From an uncultured Clostridia bacterium (GTDB lineage: Bacteria; Bacillota; Clostridia; Oscillospirales; Acutalibacteraceae), in the NCBI GenBank assembly GCA_944384925.1, contig CALWVF010000032.1:1-64000 (forward strand): DNA of 64,000 bases. The letters are read 5' to 3'. The translations under genes were made by a program, and so were the position numbers. The notes beneath the pieces are model-generated. The model was given only the letters and a program-made list of their open reading frames with translations, did no database searches and was not told the origin of the DNA. This document shows, one piece after another, positions 37,707 through 47,028 of the stretch. The number at the start of each line of letters is the position of its first letter. Position 1 is the stretch's first letter.

Positions 37707-37782
37707 AGCCGCTTATTGTAGGCTGTAAGTCAGTTTATCTGCGCCTTATAATAGCGAGATTGGAAGAGGCAGGTGCCCAGAT
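37707..37782 (+). promoter_or_regulatory. L21 leader
   Basis: A structured 5' leader of about 75 bases between promoter and rplU, containing GCCGCTTATTGTAGGCTG, GCGCCTTATAATAGCG and the closing GAAGAGGCAGGTGCCC. The position and the AGGCAGGTGCCC ending match the ribosomal protein L21 leader known in Firmicutes, through which L21 is thought to control its operon. Confidence 0.75.
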
Positions 37783-38091
37783 ATGTATGCAGTTATAGAA
37801 ACTGGTGGCAAGCAATACAAAGTTGAAAATGGAGACATTATATTTGTAGAAAAGCTTGCTAGTGAAGAGGAATCTATAGTAGATTTTAAGGTTGTTGCAA
37901 TTAATGACGACAATGGTCTAAAAATCGGTACACCTTATGTTGAATCAGCTAAAGTTTCAGGAAAAGTTTTAAAAAATGGTAAAGGTAAAAAAATTACAGT
38001 TTTTACTTATAAGCCAAAGAAAAGTCAAAAAAGAAAATTAGGCCATAGGCAACCTTATACTAAAGTACAGATTGAATCTATAAAAGCGTAG
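37783..38091 (+). CDS. rplU: ribosomal protein bL21
   Basis: A 102-aa large-subunit protein starting [18 protein letters not shown]. The C-terminal RNA-binding signature is [20 protein letters not shown]. It is the first gene of the conserved rplU-prp-rpmA operon, under the L21 leader. Confidence 0.97.
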   Translation: MYAVIETGGKQYKVENGDIIFVEKLASEEESIVDFKVVAINDDNGLKIGTPYVESAKVSGKVLKNGKGKKITVFTYKPKKSQKRKLGHRQPYTKVQIESIKA

Positions 38092-38093
38092 TT

Positions 38094-38411
38094 ATGATTG
38101 TTGTAGGATTTTTAACAACTCGTGATGGAGAGCTGGTAGGTTTTGACGTAAATGGCCATTCAGGTTATGAATATATAGGGAATGATGTCGTTTGCGCTGC
38201 AGTATCATCTGCACTATATATGGCAGCGAATACAATAACAGAAATTATTAAATCTGATGCTGATGTACTTATTTCAGAAGGAAAAATGTTTTTTAAAATT
38301 TGTCAAGTGTCATTATCTTGCAGAGATGTATTATTAGGTTTAAAGTTGCATATGTTGGCCTTAGAAGAGCAATATCCTGAGAATGTACAAGTTAATTACG
38401 TGGAGGTGTAA
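38094..38411 (+). CDS. prp: ribosomal-processing cysteine protease Prp
   Basis: A 105-aa cysteine protease that removes the N-terminal extension of ribosomal protein L27. The catalytic His is in VNGHSGYE and the Cys in DVVCAAVSS. It sits between rplU and rpmA, as always in organisms whose L27 carries the extension, and the neighbouring L27 has the matching cleavage motif. It starts two bases after rplU ends. Confidence 0.93.
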   Translation: MIVVGFLTTRDGELVGFDVNGHSGYEYIGNDVVCAAVSSALYMAANTITEIIKSDADVLISEGKMFFKICQVSLSCRDVLLGLKLHMLALEEQYPENVQVNYVEV

Positions 38412-38414
38412 GTT

Positions 38415-38699
38415 ATGCTTAAAATAAATATTCAATTATTTGCACATAAAAAAGGAATGGGTTCTACAAAGAATGGTAGAGATTCAGAATCTAAGCGCCT
38501 TGGAGTAAAAAGGGCAGACGGACAATTTGTTCTTGCAGGAAATATTTTAGTAAAACAACGCGGAACAAAAATCCATCCTGGAGAAAATGTTGGGCGAGGT
38601 TCGGATGACACTTTGTTTGCCTTAATTAATGGTAAAGTTAAGTTTGAAAGATTAGGTCGTGACCGTAAACGCGTAAGTGTTTATTCAAGCGAGCAATAA
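38415..38699 (+). CDS. rpmA: ribosomal protein bL27 with Prp-cleaved N-terminus
   Basis: A 94-aa protein. The first nine residues, MLKINIQLF, form the Firmicutes extension cut by Prp before AHKKG, exposing the N-terminus that reaches the peptidyl-transferase centre. The conserved [15 protein letters not shown] and the [17 protein letters not shown] segment are present. Four bases after prp. Confidence 0.97.
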   Translation: MLKINIQLFAHKKGMGSTKNGRDSESKRLGVKRADGQFVLAGNILVKQRGTKIHPGENVGRGSDDTLFALINGKVKFERLGRDRKRVSVYSSEQ

Positions 38700-38722
38700 T
38701 TATAGTTAAAGCGGTTTAGGAG

Positions 38723-38755
38723 TCTTGAGGTAATCTTTTACCTCAAGATTTTTTA
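38723..38755 (+). terminator. rho-independent terminator
   Basis: Arms TCTTGAGGTAA and TTACCTCAAGA followed by TTTTTTA. It ends the rplU operon. Confidence 0.85.
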
Positions 38756-38889
38756 TATATAATATTTAAAGTTTATATTCTATAAAATAATAAATAATTG
38801 TAAATTATATTATAATATAAAAATATTTTTAATTAAAATTCTCTATTAAGAAAATGAAAAATAAATTATATTATTAATGAGGTATTATT

Positions 38890-40161
38890 ATGTTTGTTGA
38901 TATAGCAAAAATAAGCATTAAAGCTGGAGATGGGGGAAATGGAGCTATTTCTTTTCATAGGGAGAAGTATGTAACTTCTGGGGGCCCTGACGGAGGAGAT
39001 GGTGGAAAAGGTGGAAACATAGTTTTTAAGGCAGATAGCAATTTATCTACTCTCTCGGACTTTAGATATAAAAGAAAATATAAAGCACAGAATGGTGAAG
39101 ATGGTAAATCAGGAAGAAGATTTGGAAAAAGTGCAGAAGATTTAATAATAAGAGTTCCAAATGGAACAGTTATAAAAGAGGAAGAAACAGGTCGAATTAT
39201 AGCAGATATATCATCAGATGAATCAGTAGTAATAGCTAGAGGGGGAAAAGGAGGCTGGGGTAATGCACATTTTGCTACACCTACAAGGCAAGCTCCAAGA
39301 TTTGCAAAGCCTGGTATGCCGGGGGAAGAATTAAATATTCAATTAGAACTTAAATTATTAGCAGATGTTGGATTAGTTGGTTATCCAAACGTAGGTAAAT
39401 CTACTTTAATTTCTGTAGTTAGTCAGGCAAAGCCTATTATAGCTAATTATCATTTTACAACGCTTAGCCCTGTGCTGGGTGTTGTGGTAATAAAGGATAA
39501 GGGTTCATTTGTAATGGCTGATATACCAGGTTTAATAGAAGGTGCGGCGGAAGGTGCTGGACTTGGTCACGAATTTTTAAGGCATATAGAAAGATGCAGG
39601 CTTTTAGTACATGTTGTTGATGTTTCTGGAAGTGAAGGAAGAGATCCTATAGATGATTTTAATTCAATAAATAATGAACTAAAGGAATTTGATGAAGATA
39701 TTATTAAGCGACCTATGATTGTTGTGGGAAATAAATGTGATTTAGCTACTCCAGAGCAAATAGAAGACTTTAAGTGTTATATAAATGAGAAAGGGTATGA
39801 TTTTTTTCCAATAATAGCACCGATTAATTATGATATAGATCCTTTATTGAATAAAATTTATGAATTATTGAGTAAATTACCACCTATTAAAAAATATCAG
39901 ATAGATGGTATAAAATTAGACAATACTTCTATAGGTGTAGACGATGAAATAAAAGTAACAAATAATAATGGTGTATATGTGGTTGAAAGTAAATGGCTAT
40001 TAAGATTAATTAACTCTATTAATTTTGATGATTATGAATCGCTCCAATATTTTCAAAAAGTGTTGATTAAAAGAGGTGTTATGGATTGCTTAAGAAAAGC
40101 CGGAGCAAAAGATGGTGACATTGTTAGCATTTATAATATGGAATTTGATTTTATTGATTAA
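38890..40161 (+). CDS. obg: GTPase Obg
   Basis: A 423-aa ribosome-assembly and stress GTPase. The glycine-rich Obg fold (~1-158, GPDGGDGGKGGNIVF) comes first. The G domain follows with G1 GYPNVGKST, switch HFTTLSPVLG, G3 DIPG and G4 NKCD, and then the OCT domain (~345-423). Domain order and length are typical of Firmicutes Obg. It is first in an obg-mrnC-yitT unit separated by about 12 bases each. Confidence 0.96.
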   Translation: MFVDIAKISIKAGDGGNGAISFHREKYVTSGGPDGGDGGKGGNIVFKADSNLSTLSDFRYKRKYKAQNGEDGKSGRRFGKSAEDLIIRVPNGTVIKEEETGRIIADISSDESVVIARGGKGGWGNAHFATPTRQAPRFAKPGMPGEELNIQLELKLLADVGLVGYPNVGKSTLISVVSQAKPIIANYHFTTLSPVLGVVVIKDKGSFVMADIPGLIEGAAEGAGLGHEFLRHIERCRLLVHVVDVSGSEGRDPIDDFNSINNELKEFDEDIIKRPMIVVGNKCDLATPEQIEDFKCYINEKGYDFFPIIAPINYDIDPLLNKIYELLSKLPPIKKYQIDGIKLDNTSIGVDDEIKVTNNNGVYVVESKWLLRLINSINFDDYESLQYFQKVLIKRGVMDCLRKAGAKDGDIVSIYNMEFDFID

Positions 40162-40173
40162 GGGGAATATAAA

Positions 40174-40566
40174 TTGGAAAGACTATATAACAAAGACTGT
40201 AATTTGAAAGAAATAAGCCCTTTAGCTTTTTCGTTTATTGGGGATGGAATATTCGATTTGCTAGTTAGAGAATGGATAATATGTTCATGCCCATCTAAAA
40301 TTGGAATTATGAATAATCAAAAGGTAGAAAAAGTTTGTTGTAAAGCACAATCAGAAAGCATGAAAAAAATAATAAATTTACTAACAGAAGAAGAAGTTAA
40401 TATTTATAAAAGGGGAAGAAATGCAAAAGTGAATCATATACCAAAAAATTCCGATATAAATGATTATCATTGTGCAACAGGCTTTGAAGCGCTATTTGGA
40501 TATCTCTATATGAAAGGAGATATAAAAAGGTTAAGGGAACTTTTTAATTTCATTGTAAGTGATTAG
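40174..40566 (+). CDS. mrnC: Mini-ribonuclease III
   Basis: A 130-aa RNase III-like protein without a dsRNA-binding domain, which trims 23S rRNA ends in Bacillus. The catalytic segments are PLAFSFIGDGIFDLLVRE and ATGFEALFGYLY, with the acidic residues in place, and RGRNAKVNHIPKN lies between. TTG start after AGGGGAA. The family often follows cysS; here it follows obg. Confidence 0.9.
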   Translation: MERLYNKDCNLKEISPLAFSFIGDGIFDLLVREWIICSCPSKIGIMNNQKVEKVCCKAQSESMKKIINLLTEEEVNIYKRGRNAKVNHIPKNSDINDYHCATGFEALFGYLYMKGDIKRLRELFNFIVSD

Positions 40567-40578
40567 AAGGTGTAAATA

Positions 40579-41469
40579 GTGGAGAAAAACAATACAAAGC
40601 TAGTGGTTAATAACATAGTAAAAGATACTTTATATTTTTTAATAGGCAGTTTTATATTTTCTGTTTATATAAATACATTTACTGTTCCAAATAATATCAT
40701 ACCTATAGGTCTAACAGGACTAGCAACTATATTTAATCATTTGTTTGGTTGGCCTATAGGAGTTATGGTGATATTAATGAATATACCACTTTTTTTATGG
40801 GGTATAAAAAAGGTAGGATATAAATCTATTGCTAAAACTATTATTGCAACAACAATATCATCTTTAATGATAGATATGACAAAACCATTTTTACCTATTT
40901 ATGCGGGAGATATGATGTTAGCATGTATTTTTGGAGGCTTATTTCTAGGTGTAGGGTTGGCACTAATATTTATTAGAGGAGGCACAACAGGAGGTACAGA
41001 TTTAATATCAGGTCTTTTATCACTTTATTTTAAGGGGCTCTCAGTTGGTAGACTAATTTTGATTGTTAATTTAATTGTAGTAATTTGTGCAGCATTTATT
41101 TATAGTATAGATAGCGCTTTATATGCTATAATTATTATATTTGTTAGTACAAAGATTATAGACGTATTATTATACGGAACGGATGTTGGAATAGGCAAAG
41201 TCATGTTTATAATATCTAAAAAAAGCGATTTAATAGCAAAAAGGATTTTGTGTGAAGCTGGTAGAGGCGTGACAAAATTAAAGGCTGAGGGAGCATATAG
41301 TGGAAAAGAGGGGAGTGTATTGCTTTGTGCAGTTGCTCGCCAACAGGTATATAATGTTTATGATATAATAAAGACAACCGATCCAAAATCATTTATAATT
41401 ATTGGAGATGCTGGAGAAATTGTAGGGCAAGGATTTAAGTTAAATGCAGGTAAGGGCCAAATATTTTAG
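40579..41469 (+). CDS. YitT-family membrane protein
   Basis: A 296-aa protein with five to six membrane spans (IPIGLTGLATIFNHLFGWPIG, then GGLFLGVGLALIFIRGGTTGGTD) and a C-terminal cytoplasmic DUF2179 domain (~220-296). This is the standard YitT/DUF161 architecture. The function is unknown; a transport role is assumed by annotation only. GTG start with an AGAAGGTG site. Last gene of the obg unit. Confidence 0.9.
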   Translation: MEKNNTKLVVNNIVKDTLYFLIGSFIFSVYINTFTVPNNIIPIGLTGLATIFNHLFGWPIGVMVILMNIPLFLWGIKKVGYKSIAKTIIATTISSLMIDMTKPFLPIYAGDMMLACIFGGLFLGVGLALIFIRGGTTGGTDLISGLLSLYFKGLSVGRLILIVNLIVVICAAFIYSIDSALYAIIIIFVSTKIIDVLLYGTDVGIGKVMFIISKKSDLIAKRILCEAGRGVTKLKAEGAYSGKEGSVLLCAVARQQVYNVYDIIKTTDPKSFIIIGDAGEIVGQGFKLNAGKGQIF

Positions 41470-41561
41470 GAGTATATTTGACCCTTTAAATTTTATTTTT
41501 GAAAAACTTAATAATTATTTGTTTTTTATGTAGTAATTATTATAATATTTTATCAATAAAG

Positions 41562-41598
41562 ACAGCAATCGAGGGAACATATTTGTTCCCTCTGCTGT
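41562..41598. terminator. bidirectional terminator
   Basis: A long stem, ACAGCA plus CGAGGGAACA pairing with TGTTCCCTC plus TGCTGT, between the convergent yitT-family gene and the Asn/Gln-rich peptide gene. Confidence 0.8.
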
Positions 41599-41611
41599 AT
41601 AATGGTTTAAC

Positions 41612-41758
41612 TTAGATTTTAAAACTGTTTTGTTTTTTGTTTTGGCTGTTATTATTGCTATTTTGGTTATTATTTTGGCTGTTGTTATTTTGGTTATTGT
41701 TCTGGCTGTTGTTATTGTTGCATTGATTATTTTTTTGATTATTTGATTGTCTTTCCAT
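41612..41758 (-). CDS. 48-aa Asn/Gln-rich peptide
   Basis: A 48-residue peptide that is mostly Asn, Gln and Ser (begins MERQSNNQKNNQCNNN, ends KKQNSFKI) with a single Cys. A perfect GGAGGAATTTGCA ribosome site before the ATG makes this the real frame; the longer overlapping frame read from TTG is a shadow of the same repeat. Such N/Q-rich small proteins occur in spore-forming clostridia, sometimes as spore-coat-like or storage proteins. That role is only a suggestion. Confidence 0.7.
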   Translation of the reverse strand: MERQSNNQKNNQCNNNNSQNNNQNNNSQNNNQNSNNNSQNKKQNSFKI

Positions 41759-41899
41759 TGCAAATTCCTCCAAAAAAAATTAATTCATTAGTATTGCGTA
41801 AGATTAAAATAGTGCATTAAATATTTATATCTTACACATTACTGAAAATATTATTTGCAAAATAATATTGTTTATTCTTTAGTTATTGAGGTTGGTGCT

Positions 41900-43246
41900 G
41901 TGAAAAAATTACCTAATGAATTTTTAAATATAATGAAATCTATGCTTAAGGAAGAATATGTAAATTTTTTAAAATCATATGATGAAAGTCCTTATATTGG
42001 AATAAGAATTAATGAATTAAAATGTGATTTAAAAAAAATAAGAAATGAATTTAATATTAAGAAAACAATGTTTTGTAAAGAAGGATATTATATATTAGAC
42101 AATGATGTTAAGCTAGGTATGCATCCTTTACATCATGCTGGAGCATTTTATGTCCAAGAACCATCAGCTAGTGCAGCTGTTAGTATTTTAAACCCAGTTA
42201 AGGGTGAAAAAATCTTAGATTTATGTGCAGCTCCTGGGGGGAAATCTACTCAAATAGCATCTATGTTAAAAGGAAGCGGCTTGTTGTGGTCAAATGAAGT
42301 TGTTAAAAATAGAACCCAAATACTGTTGTCTAATATAGAAAGAATGGGTGTTAGAAATTCTGTTATATCATCATGTCGTCCAGAGATTTTATGTAGTAAG
42401 CTAAACGGATTTTTTGATAAAGTACTTGTTGATGCTCCTTGCTCAGGTGAAGGAATGTTTAGGAAAGATCCAGAAGCAATAAAATATTGGAGTCGAGAAC
42501 ATGTAAAGATGTGTGCTGTTCGACAATTAGCTGTATTAAATAATGCAGCCAAAGCTGTCAAAGCTGGGGGAACAATAGTATATTCAACTTGTACCTTCTC
42601 ACCAGATGAAAATGAAAAAGTTATTGAAAAGTTTTTAATTGAAAATCCAGAGTTTAGTTTGGAAAATATAGATAAAAATTTTGGTAGAAGTGCTTTTTCT
42701 AAATATGGATTAACGGATGGAAATAAAGCTTTAAGGATATTCCCTATGGATGGTGGAGAAGGTCATTTTATTGCTAAGTTACGCTGCAATACAGATAACA
42801 GATCAACTGTAAAAAAGTATATTTATAAATCAATGAGAAATATAAAAGATGCATATGAACTATTTGAAAGTATTTTTTCTATAAAATTATATGGAAACAT
42901 TGAAAGAATACAAAATACATATTTTATATTGCCAAATGATCTGCCAGATATTTCAGGCCTAGGTGTGATTAGAGCAGGTGTTAAATTAGGAGAACAAAAA
43001 GGTTCTAGAATTGAACCATCACATGCCTTATTTATGTCTGCTAGATTTAATGAGCTTAATAATTGCATTAATTTTGATTGTAATTCTAGTGAGATATATG
43101 CATTTTTGAAAGGGAAAGAGATAGAAATTGATTGTTGTGAAAAGGGATATGTAGGTGTTTCAGTAGATTCTATAGTTACAGGATTTGGCAAGTATGCTGA
43201 TGGTCGGTTGAAAAATAAGTATCCAAAAGGTCTTAGGAATAATTAA
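41900..43246 (+). CDS. rRNA (cytosine-5)-methyltransferase, RsmF/NOL1-NOP2 type
   Basis: A protein of about 448 residues. After an N-terminal cap domain comes the SAM-binding methyltransferase core with CAAPGGKSTQ, DAPCSGEGMFRKD (catalytic Cys) and YSTCTFSPDENE (second Cys). A C-terminal PUA-like region of ~150 residues follows, as in RsmF relatives. It methylates a cytosine in rRNA. The GTG at 41900 with GAGG upstream gives the family's usual start KLPNEFL; an upstream TTG at 41855 is possible but less likely. Confidence 0.88.
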   Translation: MKKLPNEFLNIMKSMLKEEYVNFLKSYDESPYIGIRINELKCDLKKIRNEFNIKKTMFCKEGYYILDNDVKLGMHPLHHAGAFYVQEPSASAAVSILNPVKGEKILDLCAAPGGKSTQIASMLKGSGLLWSNEVVKNRTQILLSNIERMGVRNSVISSCRPEILCSKLNGFFDKVLVDAPCSGEGMFRKDPEAIKYWSREHVKMCAVRQLAVLNNAAKAVKAGGTIVYSTCTFSPDENEKVIEKFLIENPEFSLENIDKNFGRSAFSKYGLTDGNKALRIFPMDGGEGHFIAKLRCNTDNRSTVKKYIYKSMRNIKDAYELFESIFSIKLYGNIERIQNTYFILPNDLPDISGLGVIRAGVKLGEQKGSRIEPSHALFMSARFNELNNCINFDCNSSEIYAFLKGKEIEIDCCEKGYVGVSVDSIVTGFGKYADGRLKNKYPKGLRNN

Positions 43247-43270
43247 TATGTTTTGCAAAAGGAGAATAAA

Positions 43271-43759
43271 ATGGAAAGAATAGATAAAAGGAATTATTAT
43301 TTAGATATAGCAGAGACAGTGCTTGAAAGAGGTACTTGTATGAGGAGAAACTATGGAGCTATAATTGTAAATAACGATCAGATAATTTCATCTGGATATA
43401 GTGGTGCGCCAAGGGGAAGAAAAAACTGCATTGATATTGGTTTTTGCATCAGAGAAAATATGCATGTTCCTAGAGGAGAGAGATATGAACTGTGTAGATC
43501 GGTTCATGCAGAAGCAAATGCTATTATTCATGCGGCAAGAAGAGATATGCTTGGCGCTACATTATATCTTGTTGGTAGAGCAGTATTAACTAATGATTAT
43601 GTTCAAAATGCATCGTCTTGTTCAATGTGTAAAAGAATGATAATAAATGCAGGAATTTCAGAGGTTATTATACGTATTTCTAAAAATGAATATAATGTAA
43701 TAAATGTAAATGATTGGATTGATCATGATGAATCATTGTTAGGAAAAATGGGATATTAA
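43271..43759 (+). CDS. dCMP deaminase (ComEB-like)
   Basis: A 162-aa zinc deaminase producing dUMP for thymidylate synthesis. The active-site motif HAEANAI and the CSMCKRMI Cys pair bind zinc. The extra early Cys/His region (CIDIGFCIREN) is typical of the ComEB/dCMP group. AAGGAGAATAAA precedes the ATG. It lies 24 bases after the methyltransferase gene, probably in one operon. Confidence 0.9.
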   Translation: MERIDKRNYYLDIAETVLERGTCMRRNYGAIIVNNDQIISSGYSGAPRGRKNCIDIGFCIRENMHVPRGERYELCRSVHAEANAIIHAARRDMLGATLYLVGRAVLTNDYVQNASSCSMCKRMIINAGISEVIIRISKNEYNVINVNDWIDHDESLLGKMGY

Positions 43760-43841
43760 ATATAAGGATTTTTATGATTTGGTAAAAATTTTATTATTAA
43801 GAATACTAAATGTAGTATAAACTACTATAGAGGTGTTTAAA

Positions 43842-44027
43842 ATGATTAAGGATTTTACAAACGAGACTCCAATAGATTTGAATAAGTTTCTTGTTGATGA
43901 AGTTGAAACTAATAGCAATTATATATCTTTACCTAGTAGTATGAGGGAGAAAATATATAACTACGCAAGGGAAATAGATGAAGAAAGCAATACTTTTTTA
44001 AAAAATGATATGAATATTAATTATTAA
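43842..44027 (+). CDS. 61-aa helical protein
   Basis: A 61-residue acidic protein with YISLPSSMREKIYNYAREIDEE as its central helix (interrupted only by natural sequence). The ATG follows GAGGTG at 6 bases. The LPxxxRExI pattern recalls the 58-aa protein at 36693 (LPEYIREQL), suggesting a dispersed small-protein family. Function unknown. Confidence 0.65.
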   Translation: MIKDFTNETPIDLNKFLVDEVETNSNYISLPSSMREKIYNYAREIDEESNTFLKNDMNINY

Positions 44028-44033
44028 GGAAAT

Positions 44034-44071
44034 CCACTATATAATATTAAGTTATTATATAGTGGATTAAA
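44034..44071. terminator. bidirectional terminator
   Basis: A 16-base perfect inverted repeat (AATCCACTATATAATA and complement) with a 6-base loop, between convergent genes. Confidence 0.75.
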
Positions 44072-44086
44072 TATTATGAATTTTAA

Positions 44087-44461
44087 TTAACAATGTTTTT
44101 TAGAATATTCGACTAATTTGTTTAACGTTTCGGTACTTATAACATGCTCTATTTTACAAGCATCTGATTCAGCTGTTGATTTATCTATTTTTAATGTTTC
44201 AGTAAAAAATTTACATAGTGTTTCATGTCTATAATATATTTCCTTTGCAATTTCTATACCCTTTTTAGTTAAGGATATTTTACCGTATTTTTCGTGAATT
44301 AATAAATTATGTAAACATAACGATTTCACAGCACGATTAGCGCTTGGTTTAGATATTTTTAAAAAGGTAGATATATCGGTTATACGAACATTTTCATCTT
44401 TTAAATTTAATATATAAATTGCTTCTAGGTAATCTTCAAGTGCTCTTGTTAGTTTGAGCAT
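44087..44461 (-). CDS. DtxR/MntR-family metal-dependent regulator
   Basis: A 124-aa repressor-type protein. It has an N-terminal winged helix (RALEDYLEAIYILN, ITDISTFLKISKPSANRAVKSL) and the start of the metal-binding dimerisation domain (ESDACKIEHVISTETLNKL), with Cys, Glu and His in the usual ligand positions. There is no SH3-like third domain. It is the last gene of the feo operon and most plausibly senses Fe2+ and represses that operon, as DtxR-type regulators linked to feo do. Confidence 0.87.
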   Translation of the reverse strand: MLKLTRALEDYLEAIYILNLKDENVRITDISTFLKISKPSANRAVKSLCLHNLLIHEKYGKISLTKKGIEIAKEIYYRHETLCKFFTETLKIDKSTAESDACKIEHVISTETLNKLVEYSKKHC

Positions 44462-44476
44462 TTATTACCCTCCTTA

Positions 44477-44653
44477 TTATTTTTCCTTATTTAAGTTATT
44501 TTCTTTGTTATTTTCATGTAATATACAGTTTTCACAGCTTTTTTTACATGAGGAACATGTACCTGTTCCTTTTATTATATTTTTTATTCCTGTTATAGTC
44601 AATAGAACCAATAATAAAACAACTGTAATTCCTATAATATAGTCAATCCACAT
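44477..44653 (-). CDS. FeoB-associated Cys-rich membrane protein
   Basis: A 58-aa peptide with one N-terminal membrane span (YIIGITVVLLLVLLTITGI) and a Cys cluster (GTCSSCKKSCENC) on a short polar tail. This matches the small Cys-rich proteins annotated beside FeoB in Firmicutes. They are thought to assist ferrous-iron transport, perhaps by binding iron or redox control. Strong AGGAGG site. It lies directly after feoB. Confidence 0.85.
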   Translation of the reverse strand: MWIDYIIGITVVLLLVLLTITGIKNIIKGTGTCSSCKKSCENCILHENNKENNLNKEK

Positions 44654-44671
44654 TTTATATCCTCCTTATAT

Positions 44672-46756
44672 TCAATTTATTATATTTGATATTAAAGTGC
44701 CAAATTGATAAACCATTGCAGAAGCAAACCATGCAATAGAAAGTTGATACAATACGGTAACAATAGTTAACTTAGTACTTTCCATTTCCTTTTTTATTGC
44801 AGATATTGCAGCTATACATGGGGTATATAACAATACAAAAACAAGAAAGGAATATGCACTAAGAGGAGAAAAAGTATGCAATAGAGCACCTGAAATATGA
44901 GATTCAGTGCTTGCTCCATATAATACAGACATAGTACTTATAATTGATTCTTTAGCTACTAATCCCGTAATTAAAGATACAGAAGCTTGCCAATTTCCAA
45001 ATCCGCATAATGAGAATATAGGAGAAACAAAGGAGCCTATTTTATACAACATGCTCTCTTGGCCACTGGAAACCATTTGCATTTGGAAACTAAATGACTG
45101 AAGAAACCAAATAATAATAGAGGCACCTAATAATACAGTTCCAGCTTTTGTAATAAAGTCTTTTACACGTTCCCAAACATGTAGAATTAGGCTTTTAAGA
45201 TTTGGAAGCCTATAAGGAGGTAATTCCATTACAAACGATGAAACTTCACCCTTTAATATTGTATTCTTAAAAAACCATGCAGTTAAAATTGAAAGAAGTA
45301 TCCCAAGTATGTATATAGAGAATATTACCAACGGTTTGTATTTATTGAAAAATACAGATATAAATAATGCATAAACAGGCATTTTAGCGCTGCAAGACAT
45401 AAATGGAATAAGCATAATTGTTAGTTGTTTATCTTTTTTATTTTCAAGTATTCGAGTTCCTAAAACTGCAGGCACAGTGCATCCGAATCCCATAAGCATT
45501 GGAACAAATGATTTGCCAGATAACCCTATTTTTCTAAGAATCTGATCCATTATAAATGCAGCTCGTGCCATATATCCAGTATCTTCTAATAGTGAAAGAA
45601 AAGTGAATAATATAATGATTTGTGGCATAAAAGAAAGTACAGCACCTACTCCTTGTATTATACCGTCTACAATCAGGCTTTTAGACCAGATTGATGCACC
45701 CAAGTTTGTTAAATAAGCTTCTATAGAATTTGAAAAACAATCATTTATTAACCATTCTGTTTGTTCTTTCAGATATGATCCAATACTTCCAAAAGTTATA
45801 AAAAAGATGATTAAAATTAAAGAAAGAAAAATAGGGATAGCAAGAAATCTGTTAGTTACGATTATATCTATTTTGTCTGATATTGAATCAGATCCTTTTG
45901 GTAGTTTTCGAGATATGACTTGATTACATATTTTGCAAATGTATTTATATCTTTGATCTGCTATTATTGTTTCTCTATCAAAGTTTTTAGTTATTTTTAT
46001 TTGGCTAATGTACGAATTAATTTTTTTATGTTGTGATTCACTTAGATTTAAAAGTTTATTTTCTATATGGTCACCTTCAAATAGTTTAACAGCAACCCAT
46101 CTTTTTGTAGTATTTAAATTTTTTTCAAGTGGTAAAAGAACATTCTCAATATTTTTTAATGTTACATCTATATCTTCGGAATATATGTTCTTAGGCTCTG
46201 ACTTTTTAAATCCTATTAAGTAAGATATACAAGAGTTTATTAAATTTTCTATTCCTATTTGTTTACTGGCTGATATTGGAATAATAGGAACATTCAGTAA
46301 TTTTTCTAATAGCTTATAGTTTATTTTATCTCCACGTTTTTCTAATAAATCTATCATGTTTAAGGCTATTACAATAGGTTTTCCAAGCTCTAGAAGTTGT
46401 GTAGTAAGATATAAATTACGCTCGATATTTGTAGAGTCTACAATATTAATAATTAAATCATAATTTTCATTAGTTAAACAATTTCTTGTGATTATTTCTT
46501 CAGGAGAGTATGGAGATAACGAGTATATTCCAGGCAAGTCCAACAAATTTATTTGAGTATTGTTATGTAATAATTTACCTTCTTTTTTTTCAACAGTAAC
46601 TCCTGGCCAATTCCCAACATATTGTGTGCTGCCAGTTAAGTTATTGAATAAAGTAGTTTTACCACAATTAGGATTTCCTGCCAAGCAAAATTTTAAAGTT
46701 TTTTTATTGATTATATTAATTGGATAATCAGCTTTTAAATATTTAGTATCCTGCAT
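44672..46756 (-). CDS. feoB: ferrous iron transporter FeoB
   Basis: A 694-aa Fe2+ transporter. The N-terminal cytoplasmic G domain (G1 GNPNCGKTTLFN, G3 DLPGIYSL, G4 NMID) comes first, then a GDI-like helical region. The membrane part follows with two Gate repeats (GYMARAAFIMDQILRKIGLSG; GLVAKESIISTM). Length is typical. The start overlaps the end of feoA by 14 bases, so translation is coupled. Confidence 0.95.
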   Translation of the reverse strand: MQDTKYLKADYPINIINKKTLKFCLAGNPNCGKTTLFNNLTGSTQYVGNWPGVTVEKKEGKLLHNNTQINLLDLPGIYSLSPYSPEEIITRNCLTNENYDLIINIVDSTNIERNLYLTTQLLELGKPIVIALNMIDLLEKRGDKINYKLLEKLLNVPIIPISASKQIGIENLINSCISYLIGFKKSEPKNIYSEDIDVTLKNIENVLLPLEKNLNTTKRWVAVKLFEGDHIENKLLNLSESQHKKINSYISQIKITKNFDRETIIADQRYKYICKICNQVISRKLPKGSDSISDKIDIIVTNRFLAIPIFLSLILIIFFITFGSIGSYLKEQTEWLINDCFSNSIEAYLTNLGASIWSKSLIVDGIIQGVGAVLSFMPQIIILFTFLSLLEDTGYMARAAFIMDQILRKIGLSGKSFVPMLMGFGCTVPAVLGTRILENKKDKQLTIMLIPFMSCSAKMPVYALFISVFFNKYKPLVIFSIYILGILLSILTAWFFKNTILKGEVSSFVMELPPYRLPNLKSLILHVWERVKDFITKAGTVLLGASIIIWFLQSFSFQMQMVSSGQESMLYKIGSFVSPIFSLCGFGNWQASVSLITGLVAKESIISTMSVLYGASTESHISGALLHTFSPLSAYSFLVFVLLYTPCIAAISAIKKEMESTKLTIVTVLYQLSIAWFASAMVYQFGTLISNIIN

Positions 46757-46997
46757 TTATGCCTCCAAAATCTGTTTCAACAATTATATTTTTAGCTTCA
46801 GATCGCCTAATGCTTAATTCGTAACCTCTTACATTTATTTCGATAGGGTCACCAAAAGGCGCAACCTTTTTCATAATTATTAATGCACCAGGGGTTATTC
46901 CCATGTCGATAATTCTTCTACGTATGGCACCTGAAACATTAATCATTTTAACAATTCCTCGTTCGTGTATATTTAAGTCATTTACAGTCTTTAACAA
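46743..46997 (-). CDS. feoA: FeoA
   Basis: An 84-aa SH3-like protein (HERGIVKMINVSG, RRRIIDMGITPGALI, EINVRGYELSIRRSEAK) that partners FeoB at the cytoplasmic membrane. First gene of the feo operon behind a strong promoter. AAGGTGAT ribosome site. Confidence 0.93.
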   Translation of the reverse strand: MLKTVNDLNIHERGIVKMINVSGAIRRRIIDMGITPGALIIMKKVAPFGDPIEINVRGYELSIRRSEAKNIIVETDFGGINAGY

Positions 46998-47028
46998 AAT
47001 ATCACCTTATTAAATGTATAAAATTTCA

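Noticed and set aside
41515-41763. 82-aa frame on the minus strand rich in Ile/Thr/Lys
   Set aside because: It is the shifted reading of the Asn/Gln-coding repeat. Its TTG start has no proper spacing, whereas the GGAGG site fits the ATG of the 48-aa frame.
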